Shown here: positions 56,401 through 64,000 of the stretch, in pieces
Position numbering within the stretch: position 1 is the stretch's first letter
How the letters are laid out: each line of letters begins with the position of its first letter
DNA from: Ancylostoma caninum
Taxonomy: Eukaryota; Nematoda; Chromadorea; Rhabditida; Ancylostomatidae
Direction: 5' to 3'
Length of the DNA: 64,000 nucleotides
Assembly: GCA_037903475.1 (NCBI GenBank)
Contig: JBAJFG010000002.1
Coordinates: 5,025,501-5,089,500, forward strand
The notes under the pieces: generated by a model
Database searches by the model: none
Seen by the model: only the letters and a program-made list of their open reading frames with translations
Told to the model about the DNA's origin: nothing
Made by a program: the position numbers and the translations under genes

Positions 56401-58772
56401 GCCAATCCAGGCTGAGAGGAACCACTTCCAAGCCACACTTCCATATGCTCAAGACAACTGCCAACAAATCGAAGCCTCTCTCCATGAAAACTGCACCACA
56501 CCTGTCTCTGGAAGGCAGTTCTCCATAGTTGGCACAGTACGTATTGCTTATCTGGTGAGCTAATTGAGTGCTTTTTATGTCGAGCTCCTCATATGTCATT
56601 TCCTGCCCTCCGAAATGGATCGAACTCTGCGTGGATAAATTGTTCTGGAACATTTGAAGAACTGTCACGAATGGAACGTCGCACACATTGGCAGCGTTGC
56701 GTCTCCTGAGAAAATTTAGTTCGCTATCTGTAGTGATCGAAAGGGCCTTTAGGGGTTGACCAGGGGCAGACCTACCGAGCTGATCCAGGACATACAAAAA
56801 TCGATCCAGTAGATCAACTATCGTCTCTTTGAGGAACAGGTCACAGTTATACTCGACCTTAATGCTCAAAGACTTTCCACTCCGCTGGAAATACCAGATC
56901 TGTTCGTATTTCGAGAATCGAGTGGGCAGGTCAATGAAGGCGATGTCACTATCCGCTGGAGGCACATCCACATTGTCCATCACGAGCAGTAGCTGGAAGA
57001 GCGGCGTCACCTCATCGTCTCGTTCCAATTTCAGCGTACTAACAAGCACATCTAAAGGGACATCTATGGCCCTTGATTCAGATATGGCCTTGGCGAAGTT
57101 TGCGAGATATTCAGAAATTGTCAGGGAGGTGTCTACAGTTTCGAGAAGTGGTACTGTATTCACGAAACATCCTACTGTCTTAAGAAATTCCTTTTCTCTT
57201 AATGATGAGGGAAATCCGACAGGAAAGTCAGCTATCCCGGTGGTTTTAAAAATTAGAAATTTGTAAACAGCTGTCAAAATACAGAAATCGGTGCAGTCCC
57301 CAATATTTCGCAATTTTTTCAAGGACTCCAACAGATGTTGCGGAAGTTGCTTGTGAACCGACGAGCCGTTGAATGTCTGTTTGGCAGTGCGAGGTCTGTC
57401 TGTTGGAAGCAGCTGGAATTCCCTATTGTTTAGCTTTTCTTTCCACTTTGATAGCTCCTCCCTATAGTGTAGTTTAGATGTTTTCTCAGCGTAGTCTTTA
57501 TATTGACCATCAGGGGGAGCTAATTTTGTTCCAGCGTAAAGTGCCTTTATTTCCTCTGTAATTATGCTAATTGAGTATCCATCGACGGCGATGTGGTGGA
57601 ACACGAGACAGACGACCACTCTGTCTGTAGAGTAACTAACGGCAAAATGCAGACTTGTGCGCTTCACATTGATTGGTAGCGCAACAAACTTTTCTGGATC
57701 AGTGTGAGATGTCCTGGTGGCAATGAACACCTCAGTTCCGGAAGCAAGCACCTGAGAATCGCCAAAATACAGGGTACGTAAGATCGAATGCCTCATTACA
57801 AGGAGATTTAATGCGGACACAAATCTGCTCTGATCAAACAATTCTGACCTCATGGAGAAAACTACAGGTTCGTTGAACTGAGCACTCGATTCGGGGTCGA
57901 GCTCACACATAAATAACAAACGCCTCTGCTGAGGAGATAAAGGCAAATAACCTGAATAAGTGGTAGAATCTTTATTCTTGACATCACAAGCACAGGACAA
58001 CAGATAGGCGTCCATTTCAGCCACGGTTGGGTGGGAGAACAGCGTTCCTGTGGGAATGGAGTAGCTTGGGTATTCTGCCTGTATCGCCATCTCAAGCTCG
58101 GCTGTCTTCAGCGAGTCAAGCCCCATCGACGTGAACGTCTCTCGCCTATCTATGTTCGAACAATCAATGCCTATTTTCTCCATGCATCTGATGGTCGGAC
58201 TGTCACCCAGAGGCTTTTCTTTGCTCAGCGTCCTTTTCTCAGGGGTTGGGCTACAATCCATGGGCTGCTGTTCTATGTGCGATCTCTCCTCAGCCTCAAC
58301 TGCCTGGTCCTTGTCCGCTACTCGAACGTTCACTAACTTCCCACAAAGTGTCCCGAACTGGCTGTACATCCTCACAGTAGCCAGATTCGTCGATTCCTTG
58401 TTTCGGTCTATCACCATTCGAAACGGTCCAAAAAACGCGATTGGGTAAAATATTTGCTCAATTGACACAATTGGCTTCTGCAGGTCAAGATAAAACTGGA
58501 GAACTTCTTGAATTATGAGCGTCAGATTCTTGTAAGGCGAGCTATCGCTCTCTCCACGTCGGACACGCAAAACTCGATAGTCGCCTACTTCAAACAGAGT
58601 GACGCTGTCTTCTGGAATCTCCAGGGCCTCGCTTATTTTCCTGACGGCAGTGTGATGGATTATGTCGTCGTCGCAGTATGGGGCATGGAATTGTTCCGTC
58701 ACTGTCTTGTAGCACTGCACCGCGGTCGTTGAAAAGGTGGCATTGTCGACGTGTCTCACCAGTGTCTGACTT
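35381..58772 (-). CDS. nrps-1: Hybrid PKS-NRPS megasynthase, 3' part (six exons, 5' end outside window)
   Basis: Cytosolic assembly-line enzyme expected to extend a polyketide acyl chain with amino acids on phosphopantetheine carriers and release it by a thioesterase. Exons, in transcript order: 58772-55475, 54900-54514, 53434-45218, 43574-43401, 35804-35632, 35495-35381. All junctions have GT/AG ends and keep the reading frame, giving about 4120 residues. Domain order: DH-like, ACP, C1, A1, T1, C2, A2, T2, C3, C4, T3, A3, T4, T5, TE. From C2 to TE, the size and order fit C. elegans NRPS-1 as I remember it; the ACP-C-A-T in front resembles the end of PKS-1. The symbol covers only the NRPS-1-like part. 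Introns are 1.1, 0.57, 1.6, 7.6 and 0.14 kb and carry repeats. Splicing is inferred from sequence; the gene is partial because upstream PKS exons are not visible. Confidence 0.88.
35632..35804 (-). CDS. Megasynthase exon: thioesterase lid and late core strand
   Basis: A 173-bp exon entered in phase 0 after ATGTAG and left in phase 2 at CAG|GTATGC. It encodes SLNEAMSSYEID..., a helical stretch expected for the TE lid, then RTLHVLSTDGSDLGWGR, which reads like the late core strand and Trp-containing loop preceding the catalytic histidine in type I thioesterases. It lies 7.6 kb downstream of the previous TE exon. Assignment rests on matching phase, on the missing TE residues it supplies, and on the next exon providing the histidine. 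A second open frame through the same DNA was rejected because it reaches a stop after splicing. Confidence 0.75.
37330..37870 (+). repeat. GC-rich dispersed repeat, copy 1
   Basis: Shares with 40430-40700 the order gtgtatgt-(gta)ag-aa-ggtggttgaa, gcttagtcgtg, ggcgagcc and, at the end, agcttgggtragcat...ctcaccc. The middle is rich in cgagcgggcc-type words. ORFs across it on both strands follow from high GC. It lies in the large TE intron. Confidence 0.5.
39805..40170 (+). repeat. Dispersed repeat with hairpin head, copy 2
   Basis: Repeats the hairpin head (39805-39827), one minisatellite-like unit near 39965-40030 and the ctctgctccgtaca block near 40110, as in copy 1 at 31050-32150. Confidence 0.6.
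40430..40700 (+). repeat. GC-rich dispersed repeat, copy 2
   Basis: Diverged relative of 37330-37870, ending with the imperfect palindrome gggtgagcatgcgctcaccc at about 40676-40695. Confidence 0.5.
40880..41833 (-). mobile_element. Mariner transposon relic
   Basis: Broken minus-strand frames in mariner transposase order: helix-turn-helix remnant (IDEQSLRALCEHG, 41829-41760), GDESWV near 41380 (first catalytic aspartate region), LHENARSH near 41140 (the second catalytic aspartate is replaced by glutamate), then HPPYSPDLAPSDF near 41070 (third aspartate) and a C-terminal LKKFVAGQQF-like segment. Several stops and frameshifts. Terminal repeats were not found, so the ends are approximate. It is inside the large TE intron. 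Confidence 0.78.
42081..42218. repeat. Tandem repeat, three units of about 45 bp
   Basis: Units begin at 42081, 42126 and 42172 with acrtgttacaacccgatag-like sequence and end with atatccggatarcg. Non-coding, in the large TE intron. Confidence 0.7.
42530..43190. repeat. Minisatellite: 51-bp units within a degenerate ~25-bp array
   Basis: Four units of exactly 51 bp start at 42658, 42709, 42760 and 42811, each with ggcgatacaaaaggcaagaa and then ggttggcgatacattttacg. Since 51 is a multiple of three, several frames stay open, giving apparent repetitive proteins that are artefacts. Flanking DNA on both sides carries shorter degenerate relatives (ggcgatacatttgacgag-like). Another relative is near 63130. 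Confidence 0.8.
43401..43574 (-). CDS. Megasynthase exon: thioesterase nucleophile and acid
   Basis: A 174-bp phase-0 exon (58 codons) between acceptor TTCCAG and donor GTG|GTATGTC. It carries the nucleophile elbow VGASFGG, a GxSxG motif with the catalytic serine, and about 25 residues later VVDSG, the usual position of the catalytic aspartate in alpha/beta-hydrolase thioesterases. Joined to the preceding exon (which ends SYTDE) it continues the fold smoothly. A TE at this end fits release, possibly by macrocyclisation, of the finished chain; the release mode cannot be read from sequence. Confidence 0.88.
43575..45217 (-). other. Intron within the thioesterase
   Basis: 1643-bp phase-0 intron. 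It contains the 42-bp-arm palindrome at 44746-44833. Short open frames at 43926-44216 (minus) and 44446-44718 (plus) show no family motifs and are treated as noise. Confidence 0.75.
44746..44833. repeat. Palindrome with 42-bp arms
   Basis: Arms 44746-44787 and 44792-44833 around the loop tcgt, with two or three mismatches; arm ends ggagagg/cctctcc at the centre and aaaagcac/gtgctttt outside. It lies in the 1.6-kb TE intron. Looks like a small foldback element. Confidence 0.85.
45218..53434 (-). CDS. Megasynthase giant exon: T1 end, C2-A2-T2-C3-C4-T3-A3-T4-T5, TE start
   Basis: A single 8217-bp exon (2739 codons, no stop) between acceptor TTTCAG|GCG and donor GAG|GTACGTG. It begins with the second half of T1. 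C2 has HHIISDG near 52925; A2 has TSGTTGTPKG near 51590, SFDASIS, and LYGPTEA; T2 has FFQSGGHSL near 50450. C3 (about 50280-49030) has NHIITDG, first histidine replaced. C4 (about 48960-47800) has HHIISDA, glycine replaced. T3 has FFTAGGNSL near 47610; A3 has TSGTTGTPKG near 46885, VYDNSV, NYGPTETT and a lysine in KNTKID. T4 has ENGGTT near 45838 and lacks the carrier serine. T5 has FFFVGGNSL near 45585. The thioesterase starts near 45410 with FVHPLYGG. Other-frame ORFs on the plus strand here are shadows. Confidence 0.93.
53435..54513 (-). other. Intron splitting carrier domain T1
   Basis: 1079-bp AT-rich phase-0 intron with donor GTGTGT and acceptor TTTCAG. No ORF, element ends or repeats of note were seen in it. 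Confidence 0.8.
54514..54900 (-). CDS. Megasynthase exon: A1 C-terminal subdomain and first half of carrier T1
   Basis: A 387-bp, 129-codon phase-0 exon between acceptor TTTTCAG (ends at 54901) and donor AAAG|GTGTGT (exon ends 54514). It supplies the mobile C-terminal subdomain of A1, including the A10 lysine in QNGKVDK, then the start of a carrier domain with FFGSGGDS; the phosphopantetheine serine codon is 54520-54522. The exon stops two codons after this serine. The rest of the carrier fold is at the start of the next exon, so the two exons must be spliced for T1 to exist. This is the key physical link between the PKS-type and NRPS-1-type parts. Confidence 0.87.
55475..58772 (-). CDS. Megasynthase exon: DH-like, ACP, C1 and most of A1
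   Basis: First visible exon, 3298 bp. It starts after a TTTTTTTCAG acceptor (open frame continues upstream to 58918, so the start is inferred) and ends GAG|GTTGGT at 55475. Order: a segment at about 58770-58300 resembling the second half of a PKS dehydratase double hotdog (PIVSIEQIF, then beta-rich sequence); a polyketide-type carrier with GLDSL, serine codon at 58112-58114; condensation domain C1 with intact HHIAVDG near 57590; adenylation domain A1 with TSGTTGKPK near 56200, YGFDIFF (the aspartate that normally contacts the substrate amino group), and FRTGDIV and GRADLQVKIRG near its end. A1 has HGVTE where YGPTE is usual. The GLDSL carrier ahead of a C domain shows the polyketide-to-peptide handover lies here. 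The DH assignment is tentative. Confidence 0.88.
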
Positions 58773-59213
58773 CTGAAAAAAATCTGTTCAGACATGCCGT
58801 CCAGGTGATAGTTAAGGAATAGAGTTAAAGGTAGTATAGGCCGATAATTATCACATGAGGTTACAATTGTAACAGTCATGTTGATGAAATAAAGGGCGGG
58901 CCATAAATTTTTGTACATCGTTTGCTGGCGTATTCCTCTGCAATAGTGATGTTTTCGCCATGTTAGGTCTCGCCTAATAGGGCTGGATTCGATCTATTAT
59001 ATTTTCTGATCGCAAGCACGTTGCCAGAAAAAGAAAAAATCTATCGGAAACTTTTGGAGCAGATTTTCGGTGCGAACAAATGCACTGACTTAGTCCGCAA
59101 TTTCCGAGCAAAGCAGCAAAACAGTTGTTGACAACGGTTCTTGGCGGAATAAAATAATCGTCTCTGTTTCTCGACGGGATGACGAAATTCTAGGATCTAA
59201 GATCTAAGATCTA

Positions 59214-61066
59214 CGGTTCACTCCGCAGCCAGTAGCAAATGGGTGCCCCCGGGCGACCCGGGGTCGCCCCTTTGCGTCCCTCTATTAAACACTGAATTAA
59301 CGAGGCCACAATTGAGTAAATGGATAAAACCACTACCGGATTTTTATGAACGGACCGTGTGGAAAGTGCGTGCAATAAAACTAGTGCTCTACGATGCTTT
59401 CGAAAAATTGACGATTGAGCACATTTTCATTTTTTTCCCAATTTTCACGGTGCTACTTCAGTCGAATTTCATGGTTTGTCGAAGTCAGTACACCAGAGCT
59501 GATTGGAGCTAGAAGTGCTCTACAAGAATCCTCAAAAATCAAGGAATAGGAAAAATGTGATTTTAGGTTTTCAGCTTGTGAACCACAAATCGAGTGCATT
59601 GAGCGTTAAACGAAAAGGAAGAAGTGGACTTTTTCCCTTCTCTCAATCTTCTTAGAAACAAAAATGATGATTACGAAGTAATCGGGTTGGATTGTTTTGA
59701 AGTACAGCTTCCCCGTAGTCTACAAAATTTGTAAAATTATTGAAAATTCTGCGGCTCGGCTTCGGAAATGCGAAACTGGTGACAGCTGGGTGTCTCCCAC
59801 AGCGAGGTGGGAGCCTTAATAGGAAATCTCGAAAGTTTGGTCAAACTACACAGCATGATGCCGTACATTTTATTTCATCTCAAACGGAAAGGTGGAACAT
59901 TTATGGAGATGATAAATTCAACATAGGGGATAGCATCATTCGATTGAAATGACTATAGAATTAGCCCAAATTCAGAAAACGGAATGAATCTGCATCTGCA
60001 AAGGGTTAAAAGCATGACAGCAGATATTGGTGTTGGACTAGCTTGCGTTATCATGCAGTATAACCAAAGTTATACTGCTCTAGGCGTATTATCGAAGGAT
60101 CGCGAGGTCAGTACAGCGATTACGAAGGGAGCTGCGAAAGTCACGCCAACCCTTCAGGCATTTCCCTGGTTTTCCCTGTTACCTACAGGATTAGAGAGGT
60201 CACAGCTGTTGTCGTAACGTGATTGCTCTATCAACTAGTCAAAAGAACTTGATCATAGTTATATGCAGGCCGCAACATTCCAATCATCTTCTCCACTTCC
60301 ATTTATTATTCTATTGCAGTCCTCAATCAACAACTTCAATTTGGAATGCATCCTTCATTTTCACGAAGTCTAAAGTCTAAGTTTACTGACGTCTGCTGGT
60401 TTGGAAACGTACTTGAGCAAGTTTTCGAGTACTGCTGAAGAATACTGTTGAGGCTCCTAGCTCCCTGTAGGTGACAAACATCTGTCACCAACTTATTATT
60501 CTCGGAGCCTAGCGACCGAATTTTCGATTTTATTTTTTCGAATTTTGGAAATCTTGGAGATTCTATGGGAAACCAGTATTTCGATACATTCCCTTGCGGG
60601 TATATCGAAATCATAAATTTTGTTTCTTAGAACATTGGAGGAAGAGAAGGAATTGACTTTTGAACTTTTCATCTAGTGCTTTGTACGCTCGATGCGTAAT
60701 TCACAACCAGAGAATGTAAGGTTACAATTTCCAGATTCTCTCCATTTTGAGGAGTTCAGTAGTGCAAGACTAGATCTTAGTAACTGCATAGTAGTGATCA
60801 CAGAAAACCATAAAATTCTTCTGAAGTAGCACCGTGAAAATTGGAAAAAACAGAGATGTGCTCAATCGTCAATTTCTCAAAAGCATCGTAGAGCACTAGT
60901 ATTTCTGCACACACTTTCCACACGGTCGGTTCGAAGAAATCCGGTAGTGGTTTCATTCACTTACTCACTTTTGGCCTCGTTAATTCCGTGTTTAATAGAG
61001 GGACGCAAAGGGGCGACCCCGGGTCGCCCGGGGGCACCCATTTGCTACTGGCTGCGGAGCGAACCG
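59214..61066. mobile_element. Giant inverted-repeat element with TA duplication (1853 bp)
   Basis: Ends CGGTTCACTCCGCAGCC / GGCTGCGGAGCGAACCG, flanked by TA (59212-59213 and 61067-61068). Arms run inward for about 640 bp (to about 59850 and from about 60400), nearly perfect for the first 80 bp and diverged further in, where homology is still plain (for example cttagaaacaaaa near 59652 versus tttgtttcttag near 60621). The 0.5-kb centre has no long frame. TA duplication and long TIRs fit a Tc1/mariner-mobilised foldback element without transposase. Confidence 0.82.
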
Positions 61067-62081
61067 TATATGCAAAATCCACTCTAGACCGTTCTAGATA
61101 AGAGTACAGAACGACGCTATTCCAAAAGTTGTATGGACGAGAAAACCTAGCCGTAGATTTCGAGGTTCACTGTGGTCCATTTCCGGGGCCTGTTGAAGAA
61201 CCTGCACAAACATTTTGTAGCATTTTTATTCTGGTTCTCGAACCACATCCACTCCCTGGCTGCTGTTCTATCTTCCTCTGGAAAAATTTCTTGGAATCAA
61301 GTTTGGTGAAAATTGGCCATGACGGGGACCAAGGAGTAGCCGTAGCTTTTCACTAATATATTTCTTATAATCATGGGATTTTATGGGAAACTCCGCACAC
61401 CACTGGGAAGTGCACCTCGTTCACTTCAGAAAGCAGTGAAAGCATCGTCCAGGACTCAGTGGATTTTGCAGGAGAAATTGGCACAGGAACCCACTTTTCT
61501 TCAAGAAATTGTTTCGAGGCCAACTACTCCTAAGCCAATCTTGATAGAAAGCCGGATCTCTGCGGAAAGATACTGTGACCCTTTTCTCTATTTGGTGGAA
61601 TTTAGTGGAGAAACGAGCGGAATAAATCATGGGTTCTTGACGGAGAAATAAATGAGAAAACGTCGTGCAATAACTTATGTCCCCCTGTATTCAGACAAAG
61701 TTGCCAAGAAATCCACTCTTATCAGAATAGCCGAAACAGGGTGCAACACTAGCATGTGTTGATCCTACAGAGATTGCGGAACCTTACAAAGGAATCATGG
61801 TAGTGGATTTCCTTGAAAAATCATACTGAAACCCCTATACTCCGTAACTTTATCAGCATCTTTGGCTATAACCAGCTTTTTATGGTCAAGAACTAAAATT
61901 TTTTGTGTTCATTCTAACAGGTTGGTGGAAAAGTTTTGTCGTTTTTTTCCGTTGGTTTCATTTTTTCCACAACTTTACTGAATTACAACATTGACAAGTG
62001 GTATAATTTCCATGGTTATAGTTACACCATCTTTCGTAAAATCTTAAAGACTTAGGTAACCGCTATACTCCTCGATGAGTA

Positions 62082-62199
62082 TAGCACCCTGCGTCGCCGT
62101 CGCCCGGGGACGTCGGCCGCCGATCGCCAGTGTTTGCGACCGACCACAGTCGATGCGCACCGGCCTCACAGTCACCAGCGACGGCAACGCAGGGTGCTA
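62082..62199. repeat. Small GC-rich inverted-repeat element
   Basis: Arms tagcaccctgcgtcgccgtc... at 62082-62103 and ...gacggcaacgcagggtgcta at 62178-62199 with one mismatch, around a GC-rich 74-bp centre. MITE-like; no clear target duplication. Confidence 0.65.
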
Positions 62200-63403
62200 C
62201 AGTCCTCGAGGGCTATATCGGCAGGGTTATTTATATGCTTGGTCAAGGACGAATTCTGTACAACATTCTAATTCATTACTAAAACAGTTGTTACTATGAA
62301 AAATACTCATAAGCCCTTGAACACTGACGAAAAGCCATGGGTAGTTCTTGTGTTTGCATTCACTACAGGGCAACTGTAAATTTCATTTAACATGAGAATG
62401 CTGTCAGATATTGCCCCAAACGCCCATAGAAGGTAAATGATGAGTCTCGTTTCTCTTGTTGACGCAACTCCAATCAACCTTTGCCTATTCAACGTAGAAA
62501 AAAATTTAACAACTTTTTCAGGCGTTCTCGCCAAAACATTAATTCGTTTGGTTGCTGTGAACATGTCCGTTATGCGTTAATGCTTAAGTATCACACAACC
62601 CTGGGCGTGAAGCTTTGCGAACTCGTGCACGCAACGCTCCGTCCCAATCTTCGCTGTGTAGGAAGTGACCGGCCGAAATTGCTAGGGATAGAAAACAGAT
62701 GGCCTGTGGAAAACATTAAATGTACACCTCATCATTTTTAACTATAACATTGTTGAGGATCTCTTTGAACTTAGAAGGGGTTGGTTTCACCGGTATTGGG
62801 TGATGTGCAAGCCTTTTAATCCTCTTTTATATCCAGGTCCCAGTGCACGTGATCAAGAAATGCCCATTCAATTAACAAGAGCAATTTAAAACGGAACAAA
62901 TGAGATTAGTCTATCCATTCAACTTATATTTTCGCACCTTTTGTTCTAGTCTAGATGCGAAAAAAAACCTGAAATGGGACTAGAAATTGGATCAATGGCG
63001 CCACGGCAGAGAATGCCCAGTTGAGACTCCAGGATTCCGAGCGAGCTGTGCACGAGTTATCCTCAATTCGTTGAACATGCAAGTTGGAATCTAAAGAACA
63101 ATGTAGGCAAGTTCACCATACTCTAAGTGGTGTGGCGGTACATTTGACGAGGTTCGTTTGGCAACCTTCCAGATGAGCTTGCTTGCTACTCAAGGAAACG
63201 AATCCTTTCAAATTGACTGAAAAACAAGAAGTTCCCCAAATGTATTATGAGGCACACCTCTCGAAATGTATCGCCATGCAAAGCGTGCCAGCTATATTTT
63301 CGAACAAAAGGACTGCCAACCGAGCAAAAATTCCGACACAATCAAGAACCACCAAACTTCAAAGAATACATGGGTATATGAAAGTGCGTTTTTCACGGGC
63401 TCC

Positions 63404-63487
63404 AGCCTTGCAATTATAGCGGCGACTCCGGCGCGACTCCCGCAGTCGCGGGAGTCGCGCCGGAGTCGCCGCTATAATTGCAAGGCT
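63404..63487. repeat. Perfect palindrome with 40-bp arms
   Basis: Arms 63404-63443 and 63448-63487 match without mismatch around the loop agtc. Each arm is half AT (gcaattatag) and half GC (cggcgactccggcgcgac). Perfect match suggests a very recent insertion or active sequence correction. Confidence 0.9.
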
Positions 63488-64000
63488 TTCTTGGCAGTTT
63501 TTTAATCTTATTTGGTGGTAACTGCAAAGAAAACTAAGTACGTAGCTGTCAAGGAAATGGTCTATCATTACAGCGACTATGCCAGCACGAGCGGCGTGGC
63601 TGCGCTTTTGATCTGTTTCTTCATGCTCCTCAGAAGCTATAAGGAGGCTGTTTCATAGTGCTGTGATTACCTCAACCACTATACACATCATGCAGCTAAA
63701 TTTGTTGAATGAACTGGTACCTCTTCACCAACAGCCGGGGATATTGTTTAAGAATTCAGAAGAACGGAGGTAATGCTGCTCATCAGAAACCGGAAAGATC
63801 TTGTTATGTTACCACCCTACTTCGTTGTGCCATCGTCTAGGAGAGTATCGCTTGCAAAAATCCGATCAGCTCGAATCGAGTGGCCGCTAACTCGAATATG
63901 GAGCGGTTCAAACTCGACGATAGATGAATATTCGTGCATTGTTTGTTACGCTTAAAGAGCTACGACACTGTCACTGCGAAGTATGAAGTGGACCGTAGCC

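Larger units (their letters stand above)
58773..64000 (-). other. Probable large intron upstream of the first visible megasynthase exon
   Basis: About 5.2 kb with no reading frame showing PKS, NRPS or other recognisable motifs on either strand. It holds the TA-flanked giant inverted-repeat element (59214-61066), a small GC-rich inverted repeat (62082-62199), a copy of the ggcgatacatttgacg repeat near 63130 and a perfect 40-bp-arm palindrome (63404-63487). Since the next exon begins in phase 2 inside a PKS-type domain, coding sequence must continue further upstream, so this is most simply intron. Small undetected exons cannot be ruled out. Confidence 0.55.

Noticed and set aside
1..64000. CRISPR arrays, bacterial operons, tRNA or rRNA genes
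   Set aside because: None seen. The NRPS is spliced and surrounded by nematode-type retroelements, so bacterial contamination is unlikely.

Overview
The window is nuclear DNA from a nematode, most likely a clade V (strongylid-like) species. Three things point there: split genes with short TTTCAG-type acceptors; dense, nested RTE, CR1-like, Gypsy, mariner, hAT-like and Mutator-like elements; and a giant polyketide/non-ribosomal peptide synthase of the kind known in C. elegans as PKS-1/NRPS-1 (nemamide biosynthesis). The species call is inference; the gene-family calls rest on motifs read directly from the sequence.

Layout. 1-2.2 kb: sparse, with two weak minus-strand candidate exons. 2.4-3.9 kb: decayed RTE-type retrotransposon (family B). 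6.6-9.4 kb: CR1-like LINE with an intact 760-codon reading frame. 9.5-18.3 kb: two copies of a second RTE family (A), both on the minus strand. Copy 1 is split by a 2.2-kb long-inverted-repeat element with a 9-bp target duplication; copy 2 is split by a 902-bp solo LTR with a 5-bp duplication. 19.9-26.5 kb: plus-strand RTE family B copy split by a 4.7-kb Gypsy element that still has both LTRs. 27.1-29.0 kb: two hAT-like elements with perfect 8-bp duplications. 30.5-32.7 kb: 3' exons of an unidentified plus-strand gene. 35.4-58.8 kb and beyond: the megasynthase gene on the minus strand, whose introns hold a mariner relic, minisatellites, palindromes and a 1.85-kb giant inverted-repeat element.

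The megasynthase is the main content. Six exons join in phase at every junction and encode about 4120 residues in the order DH-like, ACP, C1, A1, T1, C2, A2, T2, C3, C4, T3, A3, T4 (serine lost), T5, thioesterase. T1 is split by an intron and only becomes a whole domain when its two exons are spliced. The polyketide-type part (DH-like, ACP, C, A, T) and the part matching C. elegans NRPS-1 in size and order (C through TE) therefore appear to be one transcription unit and one polypeptide, where C. elegans is described as using two separate proteins. The 5' part (ketosynthase and the rest of the PKS) is not in the window; the 5.2 kb upstream of the first visible exon looks like intron.

Apart from this gene and the partial plus-strand gene, most of the window is transposon and repeat. 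No tRNA, rRNA, CRISPR or operon structure was seen.
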